Source of the DNA: JBMNTQ01 sp050945815
GTDB taxonomy: Bacteria > Bacillota > Clostridia > Christensenellales > JBMNTQ01
Reading direction: 5' to 3'
Assembly: GCA_050945815.1 (NCBI GenBank)
Contig: JBMNTQ010000130.1
Span: forward strand, 1-5,679
Length of the DNA stretch: 5,679 nt
Shown: positions 1 to 5,444 of the stretch, one piece after another
Layout of the letters: each line of letters starts with the position of its first letter
How positions within the stretch are numbered: the first letter of the stretch is position 1
Made by a program: the position numbers and the translations under genes
Notes under the pieces: generated by a model
The model's database searches: none
What the model was told of the DNA's origin: nothing
What the model saw: the letters and a program-made list of their open reading frames with translations, nothing else

Positions 1-1573
1 CCGTTTTTTCTTTCATAAGGTTTGAGAAAGCTTTTTGCAGCTCGTGTTCGTTGTCGGGGTCAATAGCGGCGCTTGCCTCGTCGAAGATGACGATTTTGGC
101 GTCTTTTAAAATCGCTCTCGCAATCGCAATTCTTTGCTTTTCTCCGCCCGATAGGTAAACGCCTTTAGAGCCTATCATCGTATTTTCTCTGTCTTTAAAT
201 TTTGATATTATGCCGTCAACCCCCGCCAAACGCATGGCCTCAAAGACTTCTTCCCGGCTTGCATCTTTATTGGCGATAGCGACATTCTCATAAATTGTAG
301 TTTTAAACAGCTTTGAATCCTGAAACACAAAGGCGACCTTGTCAATCAAAGCTTCCTTGCTGTAGGAGCTGATATTTTCGCCTCCGATTTTAATCTCACC
401 GCTGTCTACCTTGTAAAAGCCGGAGATAAGCTTTGCGATAGTCGTTTTTCCCGAACCCGAAGCTCCCACCAGTGCATATGATTTGTTTTCTTTCAATTTA
501 AAACTCAAATTCTCGAGGATTAAATTATCTTTTTTATATCCGAAGCTGACACTGCTGAATTCTATGTCGAAGTTTTTAAACTCTGCCCTTTCTCCAAACT
601 CCAAGAGGTCTTCCTGCATCTCGTTATAAAGATTTTCGAGCTTCGAAACAGCATCTTGGGCCTGAAATATATACATCGAAAGGTACATTATCTTCATTAT
701 GTAGGTAAAGAGAACTCCGCTTAAGAAAAACACCATGATGAGTTCCAAACTGAGAAGGGGCAAATTGCCCCTTAGGTCCACAAACAAAAGTATTAAAGGA
801 ACTAAAATTGCAACAATGGCAAAAAACAATGCCTGAAATATTACATAGGGAGTTTTGCAACTCAAAGAATAGTTCAGAGCATTTTGAGCGTATTCTTTAA
901 TTGCAGTGTTCAACGCCTTAAAGCTTCTTACATCAACGCCGAAAATCTTTACAACCTGCATACCCCTTATATATTCAACGGTTTCGGAGCTGAGATTTTC
1001 CAAAGACTCCTGATATCTTTTCATAAATTGCGCTTCGCCCATCATAAGCTTTAGCAAAACAAGGCTTACAAGAGTTAGAACAAGCAGAACAACTCCCACT
1101 CTTGCGCTTATGAGAAAGCCCAGTATCAAAACTAAAATGGGGGTTATCATAGCTCCGGTGTTGTCGGGTATAAGATGGGCGACTGCCATGTGAGTTTGGG
1201 CGGCATTGTCATCAATCAGCTTCCTTATTCTTCCCGACGAATTTACATCGAAAAACTTGAAGCTCGCATTTGTAAGCCCGTCTATGCCGAACTTTCTGAG
1301 ATTGGTTTCGAGCCTGAAGGCAAAGAGATGGGAAACTATCAGGGACAGGAAATATAAAATTCCCCCGCATGCCAAAGCCCCCGCAATTATAAGCGCCGAG
1401 CTTTTTGCGCCGCCCATATTGCTGAGCAGGATGAGATCTTCTAAAAGCTTGAACAGATAGTAAAATGCCGACACCTGAAATACAGCTGCTAAAATAGAAA
1501 ATGCAACCGTTATAAAAAGGAGCTGTTTTTTTTCTTCTGCATAGGATATCAGCTTTTTATAAACAGTGACCAT
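1..1573 (-). CDS. ABC transporter half-molecule, fused membrane domain and ATPase (C-terminus cut by window edge)
   Basis: An open frame of 524 codons runs from ATG at 1573 off the left edge. Related half-transporters are near 580 residues, so roughly the last 50 are missing. The membrane domain has hydrophobic stretches near residues 17-41, 58-84, 142-178, 243-265 and 272-296. The ATPase domain follows: Walker A GASGSGKT (370-377), Q-loop Gln418, signature LSGGE (474-478), Walker B IVIFDE ending at D498-E499. The last codons (LMKEKT) come just before the expected switch His. The start follows a strong GGGAGGGG site (plus-strand 1578-1585). The part with NSSGRIRKLIDDNA (residues 111-124) recalls a Firmicute subfamily whose members usually come as adjacent pairs, some related to siderophore-type transporters, so a partner gene may lie beyond position 1. 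The substrate cannot be told: drug or peptide export and iron-siderophore transport are both possible. The family call is firm; the function is open. Confidence 0.93.
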   Translation of the reverse strand, partial: MVTVYKKLISYAEEKKQLLFITVAFSILAAVFQVSAFYYLFKLLEDLILLSNMGGAKSSALIIAGALACGGILYFLSLIVSHLFAFRLETNLRKFGIDGLTNASFKFFDVNSSGRIRKLIDDNAAQTHMAVAHLIPDNTGAMITPILVLILGFLISARVGVVLLVLTLVSLVLLKLMMGEAQFMKRYQESLENLSSETVEYIRGMQVVKIFGVDVRSFKALNTAIKEYAQNALNYSLSCKTPYVIFQALFFAIVAILVPLILLFVDLRGNLPLLSLELIMVFFLSGVLFTYIMKIMYLSMYIFQAQDAVSKLENLYNEMQEDLLEFGERAEFKNFDIEFSSVSFGYKKDNLILENLSFKLKENKSYALVGASGSGKTTIAKLISGFYKVDSGEIKIGGENISSYSKEALIDKVAFVFQDSKLFKTTIYENVAIANKDASREEVFEAMRLAGVDGIISKFKDRENTMIGSKGVYLSGGEKQRIAIARAILKDAKIVIFDEASAAIDPDNEHELQKAFSNLMKEKT

Positions 1574-1617
1574 AAAACCCCTCCCATAGAAGTGATAAAA
1601 AGAATAAGCCGACCCAT

Positions 1618-1635
1618 AGTTAGCAAAGGCTAACT
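1618..1635. repeat. Perfect inverted repeat AGTTAGC-N4-GCTAACT at the ABC transcription start; likely operator
   Basis: Two 7-base arms (1618-1624 and 1629-1635) match perfectly around the spacer AAAG. The repeat starts four bases downstream of the -10 of the ABC promoter and covers the expected start point, a classic repressor position. The inner TTAGC/GCTAA halves resemble MarR-family sites; the SlyA consensus TTAGCAAGCTAA has the same halves with a shorter spacer. They recall DtxR-type TTAG/CTAA sites less closely. The same repeat would also fold as a small hairpin at the 5' end of the mRNA, so an RNA-stability role is possible. No candidate regulator is encoded in the window apart from CsoR, whose sites look different. 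Confidence 0.6.
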
Positions 1636-1638
1636 CGG

Positions 1639-1667
1639 ATTATACTGCCTATGATTATGATTGTCAA
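1639..1667 (-). promoter_or_regulatory. Consensus sigma-A type promoter of the ABC transporter gene
   Basis: Read on the minus strand, TTGACA (plus 1662-1667) is followed by exactly 17 bases and TATAAT (plus 1639-1644). Both hexamers are perfect. Transcription should begin near 1632, giving a leader of about 60 bases before the ATG at 1573. A promoter this strong without any activator site normally needs tight repression, and two perfect inverted repeats lie on it. One covers the -35 and the other covers the expected start point. Confidence 0.9.
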
Positions 1668-1674
1668 TCATAAT
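1654..1674. repeat. Perfect 9-base-arm AT-rich inverted repeat over the -35 of the ABC promoter; likely operator
   Basis: The arms ATTATGATT (1654-1662) and AATCATAAT (1666-1674) are exact reverse complements around GTC. The repeat contains the whole -35 hexamer (1662-1667), so a protein bound here would block RNA polymerase. The AT-rich ATGATT/AATCAT halves recall Fur-family boxes in composition, but the centre does not fit the standard 7-1-7 Fur consensus, so I do not assign a regulator. An extra ATCAT (1649-1653 on the minus strand sense side) follows the repeat towards the -10, giving a partial direct repeat of AATCAT. Confidence 0.6.
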
Positions 1675-1840
1675 TATTTTTTCAGTATTTATCTTTAATT
1701 TTTTTGACGAAGCTTTTGGGAGCTTTTTGTCAATGAGTCGATAAAGCCGGCGCTCAACCGCCTTAATCTCGCTTTTTCTTCCCATCATTTTTGCAGAGCC
1801 GGAAGAGGGAGTGTCATTCACCGAAAATTTTCTCAGGCTC
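1675..1840. other. Intergenic stretch between the two divergent promoters; possible small minus-strand ORF of doubtful reality
   Basis: No gene can be supported here. A minus-strand frame of 63 codons (1821 down to a TAG at 1630) gives a very basic peptide with a KAVERRLYRLIDKKLPK-like segment. Its start at 1821 lacks a clear ribosome binding site, and the internal ATG-ATG near residue 12 has none either. Its last 15 or so codons are the ABC promoter and operator themselves, and the TAG lies inside the 1618-1635 repeat. That argues the frame is accidental or a decayed remnant. I recognise no family. The T-rich stretch at 1675-1710 carries no clear hairpin-plus-T-run terminator. Confidence 0.35.
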
Positions 1841-1869
1841 TTGACATATACCCCCTGGGGGTATATTGT
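1841..1869 (+). promoter_or_regulatory. Promoter of the copA-csoR-copZ operon
   Basis: A perfect -35 TTGACA (1841-1846), a 17-base spacer (1847-1863) and a -10 TATTGT (1864-1869) lie 30 bases before the copA start. The -10 matches four of six consensus bases; TATATT at 1862-1867 is an alternative with a short 15-base spacer. The spacer is occupied almost entirely by the CsoR-type palindrome, so repressor binding and polymerase binding should exclude each other. Transcription should start around 1876, leaving a short leader of about 23 bases. Confidence 0.82.
1846..1866. promoter_or_regulatory. CsoR operator (perfect C5/G5 palindrome)
   Basis: The arms ATATACCCCC (1846-1855) and GGGGGTATAT (1857-1866) are exact reverse complements around a single T at 1856. 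An A/T-flanked run of C followed by a run of G is the known operator form of CsoR-family copper repressors, which bind as tetramers and let go when they take up Cu(I). Its place between -35 and -10, and the csoR gene in the operon it controls, support feedback control. I see no second copy in the window, so the ABC promoter is probably not under the same repressor. Confidence 0.9.
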
Positions 1870-1893
1870 TGTAAAAAAGAGCGCGGAGTTTTA

Positions 1894-1902
1894 ATGCTAT
1901 GA
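1894..1902 (+). other. Possible start-stop leader (ATG CTA TGA) overlapping the copA start
   Basis: The GGAG motif at 1885-1888 is 10 bases from the copA ATG (1899) but only 5 bases from an earlier ATG at 1894. That earlier ATG opens a frame of just Met-Leu-stop, and its TGA (1900-1902) overlaps the copA ATG as ATGA. Ribosomes landing on the better-spaced ATG would end on top of the copA start and could restart there. Equally, the first ATG may be ignored and the copA start used directly. The sequence facts are certain; use of the leader is inference. Confidence 0.3.
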
Positions 1903-4142
1903 TAAATGAGAAATACGATATAGAAGGAATGCACTGCGCCGCCTGCTCTGCGGCTATCGAGCGCATAAGCCGAAAGCTGCCCGGAGTCGAGTCGGCAGAT
2001 GTTAATCTTCCTATGAAGACTCTCTCGATAACCTATGACGAGACTAGGCTTAAGAGCGAGGAGCTTGTGAGAAAAATAGAAAAGGCGGGCTTCAAAGCCC
2101 GACTTAAGGTCGAAGAGAAAGAGGATAAAGGCCGAGATAGAGACAGAACCGAGGCGGAAGCAGCTCATAAAAGGGAAAAACGCAAGCTTATAGCGGCGCT
2201 TGTAAGTTCGGGCATACTGCTCTTTTACTCTATGGGGCAGATGATGATACCCGGTTTTCCCGTGCCCGATATTTTGTCGATGGAGACTCGCCCGCACAAT
2301 GCGGCATTTTTTCAGTTTTTGCTCACACTTCCCGCCCTCTATATGGGACAGCGCTACTTCACCGGCGGCATAAGGGCTCTTTTCTCGGGAGCGCCGAACA
2401 TGGACAGTCTTGTCGGCATCTCCGCCGCAGCTTCAATGGTATACAGTTTAGTGGTTTTCTTCATGCTTGAAGATAGGCCGCAGATGGTTCACGAGCTCTA
2501 TTTCGAATCGGCGGCTGTTGTGATAACATTGGTTTCACTGGGGAAATTTTTAGAGGCGGGGCGCATGGAAAAAACCCGCTCCGCCATAGACTCGCTCCTA
2601 GAGCTCCTGCCCGAAACTGCCGTTTTGGTGAATGAAGACGGCGAGTGGGAAGTGCCCGTGGACATGCTCAAGCTCGGCGATACCGTTTTGGTGAAAGCGG
2701 GCGCAAAGATACCCGCCGACGGCAGCGTGATAAGGGGCGCAGGTTCTGCCGACGAGGCCATGCTCACAGGCGAGAGCATCCCCGTGGATAAAAAGACCGG
2801 CTCCGAGCTCACTGGCGGCTCGATCTTACTCTCGGGCGCCGTTTATATGAAGGTCGAAAAACTTGGCGAAGACACCGCCCTTTCAAAGATAATCCGCTTT
2901 GTCGAGGATGCCCAGTCGAAGAAAGCGCCTGTCGCAAGGCTTGCCGATAAGATATCGGGAGTTTTTGTTCCGATTGTAATCTTAATCGCGTTTGCCGCAG
3001 GCGCAGTTTGGTTTTTACTCACGAAAAACCCCGGTCTCACACTAAAGGTGTTCACAACTGTCCTCGTCATAGCCTGTCCCTGCGCCTTGGGGCTTGCAAC
3101 GCCCACCGCCATCATTGTCGGCACGGGCTTAGGCGCGAAAAACGGCATACTCATACGCTCGGGCGAGGCTCTGCAAAAGCTCTCGGGCGTAAAGCTTGCA
3201 ATATTGGATAAAACGGGTACGCTGACCGTGGGCAAGCCGAGAATTTCGGATATTGTTTCGGAAAACGAGCCAAAGCTGCTCGCGGTGGCATATTCTCTCG
3301 AAAAGCTCTCCGACCACCCCATAGCGAAGGCCGTCACCGCCGATATAAAGGCCATGGATATAGAATTATCTCTTCCCGAGATAACAGATTTTAACACCTA
3401 TGAGGGTGGCGGACTTAAAGGCACCGATACTCAGGGCAATATATATAAAATCGGAAACGAAAGACTTTTTGAAGAGACTTCCACTTTAGAAAAGTTCCGC
3501 TCCGAGATTGACGCTCTAAGAGAGACGGGCAAGACGGTTATAGCCGTTTCAGAAAACAAAGAGGTCTTGGGACTTCTTGCAATTTCTGATAAAATAAAAG
3601 ACGATGCCAAGGATGGGGTAGAGGCTCTAAAGAAGCTCGGGGTAAAGCCCGTTCTGCTCACGGGAGACAGCCGCAAGGCGGCGGCATACACAGCCTCGAT
3701 TTTGGGCATAGAGGAGTTTTATGCCGAGGTCTACCCCGGCGAAAAGGCCGAGAAGGTCAGAGAACACGAGGTGAGAGGCGAGACAGTCATAATGGTGGGA
3801 GACGGCATAAACGATGCTCCCGCATTGGCCGCGGCAAGCGTCGGCTGCGCCATAGGCAGCGGCAGCGACATCGCTATAGATTCGGCCGATGTCATCCTCA
3901 CCTCCGAATCGTTTGCAGATGTTTCAAAAGCCATAAAGCTTGGAAGACTCAGCATGCGCACAATAAAACAAAATCTATTCTGGGCTTTTATATATAATAT
4001 AATAGGTATCCCCATAGCCGCAGGAGCGCTGTATCCGAATTTCGGAATACTGCTCTCTCCGATGATAGGCGGGCTGGCAATGAGCCTCTCCTCGCTCTTT
4101 GTGGTCGGCAATGCTCTGCGGCTTGGAAGAAAGAAGATATGA
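1899..4142 (+). CDS. copA: Cu(I)-exporting P1B-type ATPase CopA
   Basis: This 747-residue protein pumps cytoplasmic Cu(I) out across the cell membrane using ATP. It has one N-terminal metal-binding domain (about 1-70) with MHCAAC at 11-16, where C13 and C16 bind copper. A highly charged linker (about 70-96) leads into the membrane segments. The core motifs are intact: TGE at 290-292 (phosphatase step), CPC at 393-395 in the transport helix, DKTGT with the phosphorylated D437, HP at 473-474, TGDS at 588-591 and GDGIND at 634-639. Y699-N700 and M728-x-x-S731-S732 complete the Cu(I)-specific P1B-1 pattern, rather than the Zn/Cd type. B. subtilis CopA has two metal-binding domains; this one has one, complemented by a separate copZ. 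The ATG at 1899 is the only sensible start, since the next ATG is inside the metal-binding loop. It is first in the operon and is followed 10 bases later by csoR. Confidence 0.97.
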   Translation: MINEKYDIEGMHCAACSAAIERISRKLPGVESADVNLPMKTLSITYDETRLKSEELVRKIEKAGFKARLKVEEKEDKGRDRDRTEAEAAHKREKRKLIAALVSSGILLFYSMGQMMIPGFPVPDILSMETRPHNAAFFQFLLTLPALYMGQRYFTGGIRALFSGAPNMDSLVGISAAASMVYSLVVFFMLEDRPQMVHELYFESAAVVITLVSLGKFLEAGRMEKTRSAIDSLLELLPETAVLVNEDGEWEVPVDMLKLGDTVLVKAGAKIPADGSVIRGAGSADEAMLTGESIPVDKKTGSELTGGSILLSGAVYMKVEKLGEDTALSKIIRFVEDAQSKKAPVARLADKISGVFVPIVILIAFAAGAVWFLLTKNPGLTLKVFTTVLVIACPCALGLATPTAIIVGTGLGAKNGILIRSGEALQKLSGVKLAILDKTGTLTVGKPRISDIVSENEPKLLAVAYSLEKLSDHPIAKAVTADIKAMDIELSLPEITDFNTYEGGGLKGTDTQGNIYKIGNERLFEETSTLEKFRSEIDALRETGKTVIAVSENKEVLGLLAISDKIKDDAKDGVEALKKLGVKPVLLTGDSRKAAAYTASILGIEEFYAEVYPGEKAEKVREHEVRGETVIMVGDGINDAPALAAASVGCAIGSGSDIAIDSADVILTSESFADVSKAIKLGRLSMRTIKQNLFWAFIYNIIGIPIAAGALYPNFGILLSPMIGGLAMSLSSLFVVGNALRLGRKKI

Positions 4143-4155
4143 AGGTGATGTATTG
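4142..4155 (+). promoter_or_regulatory. Ribosome binding site and TTG start of csoR
   Basis: AAGGTGA (4142-4148) begins on the last base of the copA stop and lies four bases before TTG at 4153-4155. The in-frame ATG at 4099 lies inside copA and has no such site. It would add 18 residues read out of frame from the CopA C-terminus, unlike known CsoR N-termini. No other ATG, GTG or TTG start lies in this frame between 4099 and residue 37 of the protein, so TTG is preferred. Confidence 0.8.
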
Positions 4156-4452
4156 GACTGTAAAAACTGCAAAAAGATAAAAAATCGAGATGAAGAGGAG
4201 AGAAAGCTCCTCATAAACCGCCTTAAAAGAATCGAAGGTCAGGTGCGAGGACTTATAAAGATGGTTGAGGAAGACGCCTACTGCACGGACATACTGGACC
4301 AAACCTCGGCCGCGCGCTCGGCGCTCGGCTCCTTCGGCGCAAAACTTCTTGAAACACATATAGGCACCTGTGTAAAAGAGGGACTTAAAAGGGGCGAGGA
4401 GGGACTTATCGAAGAGCTCTCGGAAACAGTTAAAAAGATGCTGAAAAGCTGA
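4153..4452 (+). CDS. csoR: Copper-sensing transcriptional repressor CsoR
   Basis: With the TTG start this is a 99-residue all-alpha DNA-binding repressor of the CsoR/RcnR family (DUF156). The family hallmark is present in the RLKRIEGQVRGL segment (residues 23-34). The Cu(I) ligands C44, H69 and C73 keep the family spacing (x, then +25 and +4), matching the copper-sensing C-H-C set rather than the nickel, formaldehyde or persulfide sensors. Y43 next to the first Cys is also typical of copper CsoR. It should repress the promoter at 1841-1869 through the palindrome at 1846-1866 and be released by Cu(I), which makes its own synthesis copper-induced. C3 and C6 form an extra CxxC near the N-terminus, outside the usual sensor site. 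The gene lies 10 bases after copA and 17 bases before copZ. Confidence 0.95.
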   Translation: MDCKNCKKIKNRDEEERKLLINRLKRIEGQVRGLIKMVEEDAYCTDILDQTSAARSALGSFGAKLLETHIGTCVKEGLKRGEEGLIEELSETVKKMLKS

Positions 4453-4469
4453 AACAAAAGGAGAAAATT

Positions 4470-4655
4470 ATGAAAGTATTAAATGTACCCGAAATGCACT
4501 GCGGAGTGTGCGTAAGGCGCATAAAGAAAGCTTTTTTAGAGGAGCATATACAAAACGAAATTAATCTCCAAAAGAAGACAGTCACCGTACATAAAGATGC
4601 CGAGATAGAAAAAGCAATAGAGCTCTTGGGCGACTTGGGTTTCGAGGTCAAATAG
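4470..4655 (+). CDS. copZ: Copper chaperone CopZ (single heavy-metal-associated domain)
   Basis: This 61-residue cytoplasmic protein is one HMA (ferredoxin-like) domain. Its Cu(I) site is MHCGVC at residues 9-14, with C11 and C14 as ligands. It should bind free Cu(I) and hand it to CopA, and possibly to CsoR. It is a little shorter than the usual 68-70 residues of CopZ: the loop and second helix region is compact, but the ending (LLGDLGFEV) is typical. An ideal AAAGGAG site (4457-4463) lies six bases before the ATG, the best in the operon, so high expression is plausible, as fits a stoichiometric chaperone. The Cys-containing loop differs from that of CopA (GMHCAAC) mainly in EM and GV, so the two sites are similar but not copies. 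A mercury-type MerP role is less likely, given csoR and copA alongside. Confidence 0.93.
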   Translation: MKVLNVPEMHCGVCVRRIKKAFLEEHIQNEINLQKKTVTVHKDAEIEKAIELLGDLGFEVK

Positions 4656-4656
4656 C

Positions 4657-5340
4657 TTGAGAGATAAGGAAATCTCGGAACACCTTTTTGCGTTGAAGGA
4701 TTTTGACTATAAAAACTTCAATTCAAAGCTTATTCCCACAGTCTGTGAGGACAAGATATTGGGTGTGCGCACACCCGCGCTCAGAAAGATGGCAAAAAGT
4801 TTAGATAAAGATACGGCGGAGCAGTTTTTAAAAGACCTGCCGCACGAGTATTTCGAGGAAAATCAGCTCCATGCCTTTATAATCTCGGAGATTAAAGATT
4901 TCGACCGATGTGTCTCGGAGCTGGAGCGATTTTTGCCCTATATAGATAACTGGGCGACCTGCGACCAGCTCTCGCCCGGCGTTTTCCGAAAAAACAAAGA
5001 AAAGCTGCTCCCCTATATAGAAAAGTGGATAAGCTCCGATAAGGAATATATAATCCGCTTTGGTATAGGCATGCTTATGGAACACTTTTTGGGCGCGGGC
5101 TTTAAAAAAGACTATGCCGAGCATGTGGCGGATATAAGCTTCGACGCTTACTATGTGAAAATGATGATAGCTTGGTACTTTGCAACGGCTCTGGCTAAAA
5201 ACTGGGGTGAGGTAATTCCTTTTATCGAGGGAAAGAAACTCGAGAAGTGGACTCACAACAAGGCCATACAAAAGAGTATCGAGAGCCGCCGAATAAGCGC
5301 AGAGCAAAAGGCATATTTAAGAGAACTTAAAATTAAATAA
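4657..5340 (+). CDS. AlkD-like DNA alkylation repair protein (HEAT-like-repeat DNA glycosylase family)
   Basis: This 227-residue all-helical protein belongs to the DNA alkylation repair family (AlkC/AlkD type), which removes bulky or positively charged alkylated purines such as 3-methyladenine and 7-methylguanine without flipping the base. W99 and D103 (in NWATCD), R134 and W173 match in type and order the Trp, Asp, Arg and Trp of B. cereus AlkD, which I recall as 109, 113, 148 and 187. The W-D and R-W spacings are identical, so activity is plausible. The C-terminal WTHNKAIQKSIESRRIS segment (about 198-214) is also typical. The start is TTG at 4657, one base after the copZ stop. GAGG at 4644-4647, inside copZ, is nine bases away, and a stop at 4618 rules out distant upstream starts. 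It probably shares the copper operon transcript and may be coupled to copZ translation. Length is close to the usual 210-240. Its substrate and link to copper are unknown. Confidence 0.93.
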   Translation: MRDKEISEHLFALKDFDYKNFNSKLIPTVCEDKILGVRTPALRKMAKSLDKDTAEQFLKDLPHEYFEENQLHAFIISEIKDFDRCVSELERFLPYIDNWATCDQLSPGVFRKNKEKLLPYIEKWISSDKEYIIRFGIGMLMEHFLGAGFKKDYAEHVADISFDAYYVKMMIAWYFATALAKNWGEVIPFIEGKKLEKWTHNKAIQKSIESRRISAEQKAYLRELKIK

Positions 5341-5394
5341 AGGCCGATAGGGATATAAAGCGTAAAGAAAAAACGGAGATTTTTGAATAATGAA

Positions 5395-5426
5395 AAGAGC
5401 CCGCCGTTTTGGCGGGCTTTTCGTTT
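5395..5426. terminator. Bidirectional intrinsic terminator between converging genes
   Basis: AGCCCGCC (5398-5405) pairs perfectly with GGCGGGCT (5411-5418) around the loop GTTTT. Outer A-T and G-T pairs extend the stem to 5395-5421. On the plus strand the stem runs into TTTTCGTTT, ending the copper operon 55 bases after the stop at 5340. On the minus strand the outer A-run becomes CTCTTTTC, serving the converging gene that stops at 5445. Both strands have the GC stem and T-run layout, with the plus side the stronger. The rest of 5341-5444 holds no gene. Confidence 0.88.
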
Positions 5427-5444
5427 GAGCTGAGTCTTTTAGGC

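Noticed and set aside
624..860. A 78-codon minus-strand frame within the ABC gene region
   Set aside because: It is in a different frame from the continuous ABC frame, which carries membrane segments and intact ATPase motifs through the same bases.
1..1573. Possibility that the ABC gene is frameshifted or broken, since no complete frame closes inside the window
   Set aside because: Reading triplets from 1573 down to 2 gives 524 codons without a stop and with all motifs at the expected spacing. The gene is merely cut by the window edge.
1675..1710. T-rich stretch considered as a terminator
   Set aside because: No GC-rich stem stands next to it in either direction, and it sits upstream of both promoters where a terminator has no gene to end.
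1833..2297. A 154-codon minus-strand frame over the copA start and promoter
   Set aside because: It runs antisense through the metal-binding domain of CopA and through the CsoR operator, with no ribosome site and no recognisable domain.
2843..3397. A 184-codon antisense frame inside copA
   Set aside because: It is a mirror of the copA reading frame. The CopA protein is intact with all motifs in the same stretch, and the antisense peptide is Ser/Ala-rich without family features.
4099..4152. An ATG at 4099 in the csoR frame that would lengthen CsoR to 117 residues
   Set aside because: It lies within the copA coding end, has no ribosome site, and adds residues unlike CsoR N-termini. The TTG at 4153 has a well-placed AAGGTGA.
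4828..5307. A 159-codon antisense frame inside the AlkD-like gene
   Set aside because: The plus-strand protein has clear family motifs and catalytic residues; the antisense product resembles nothing.
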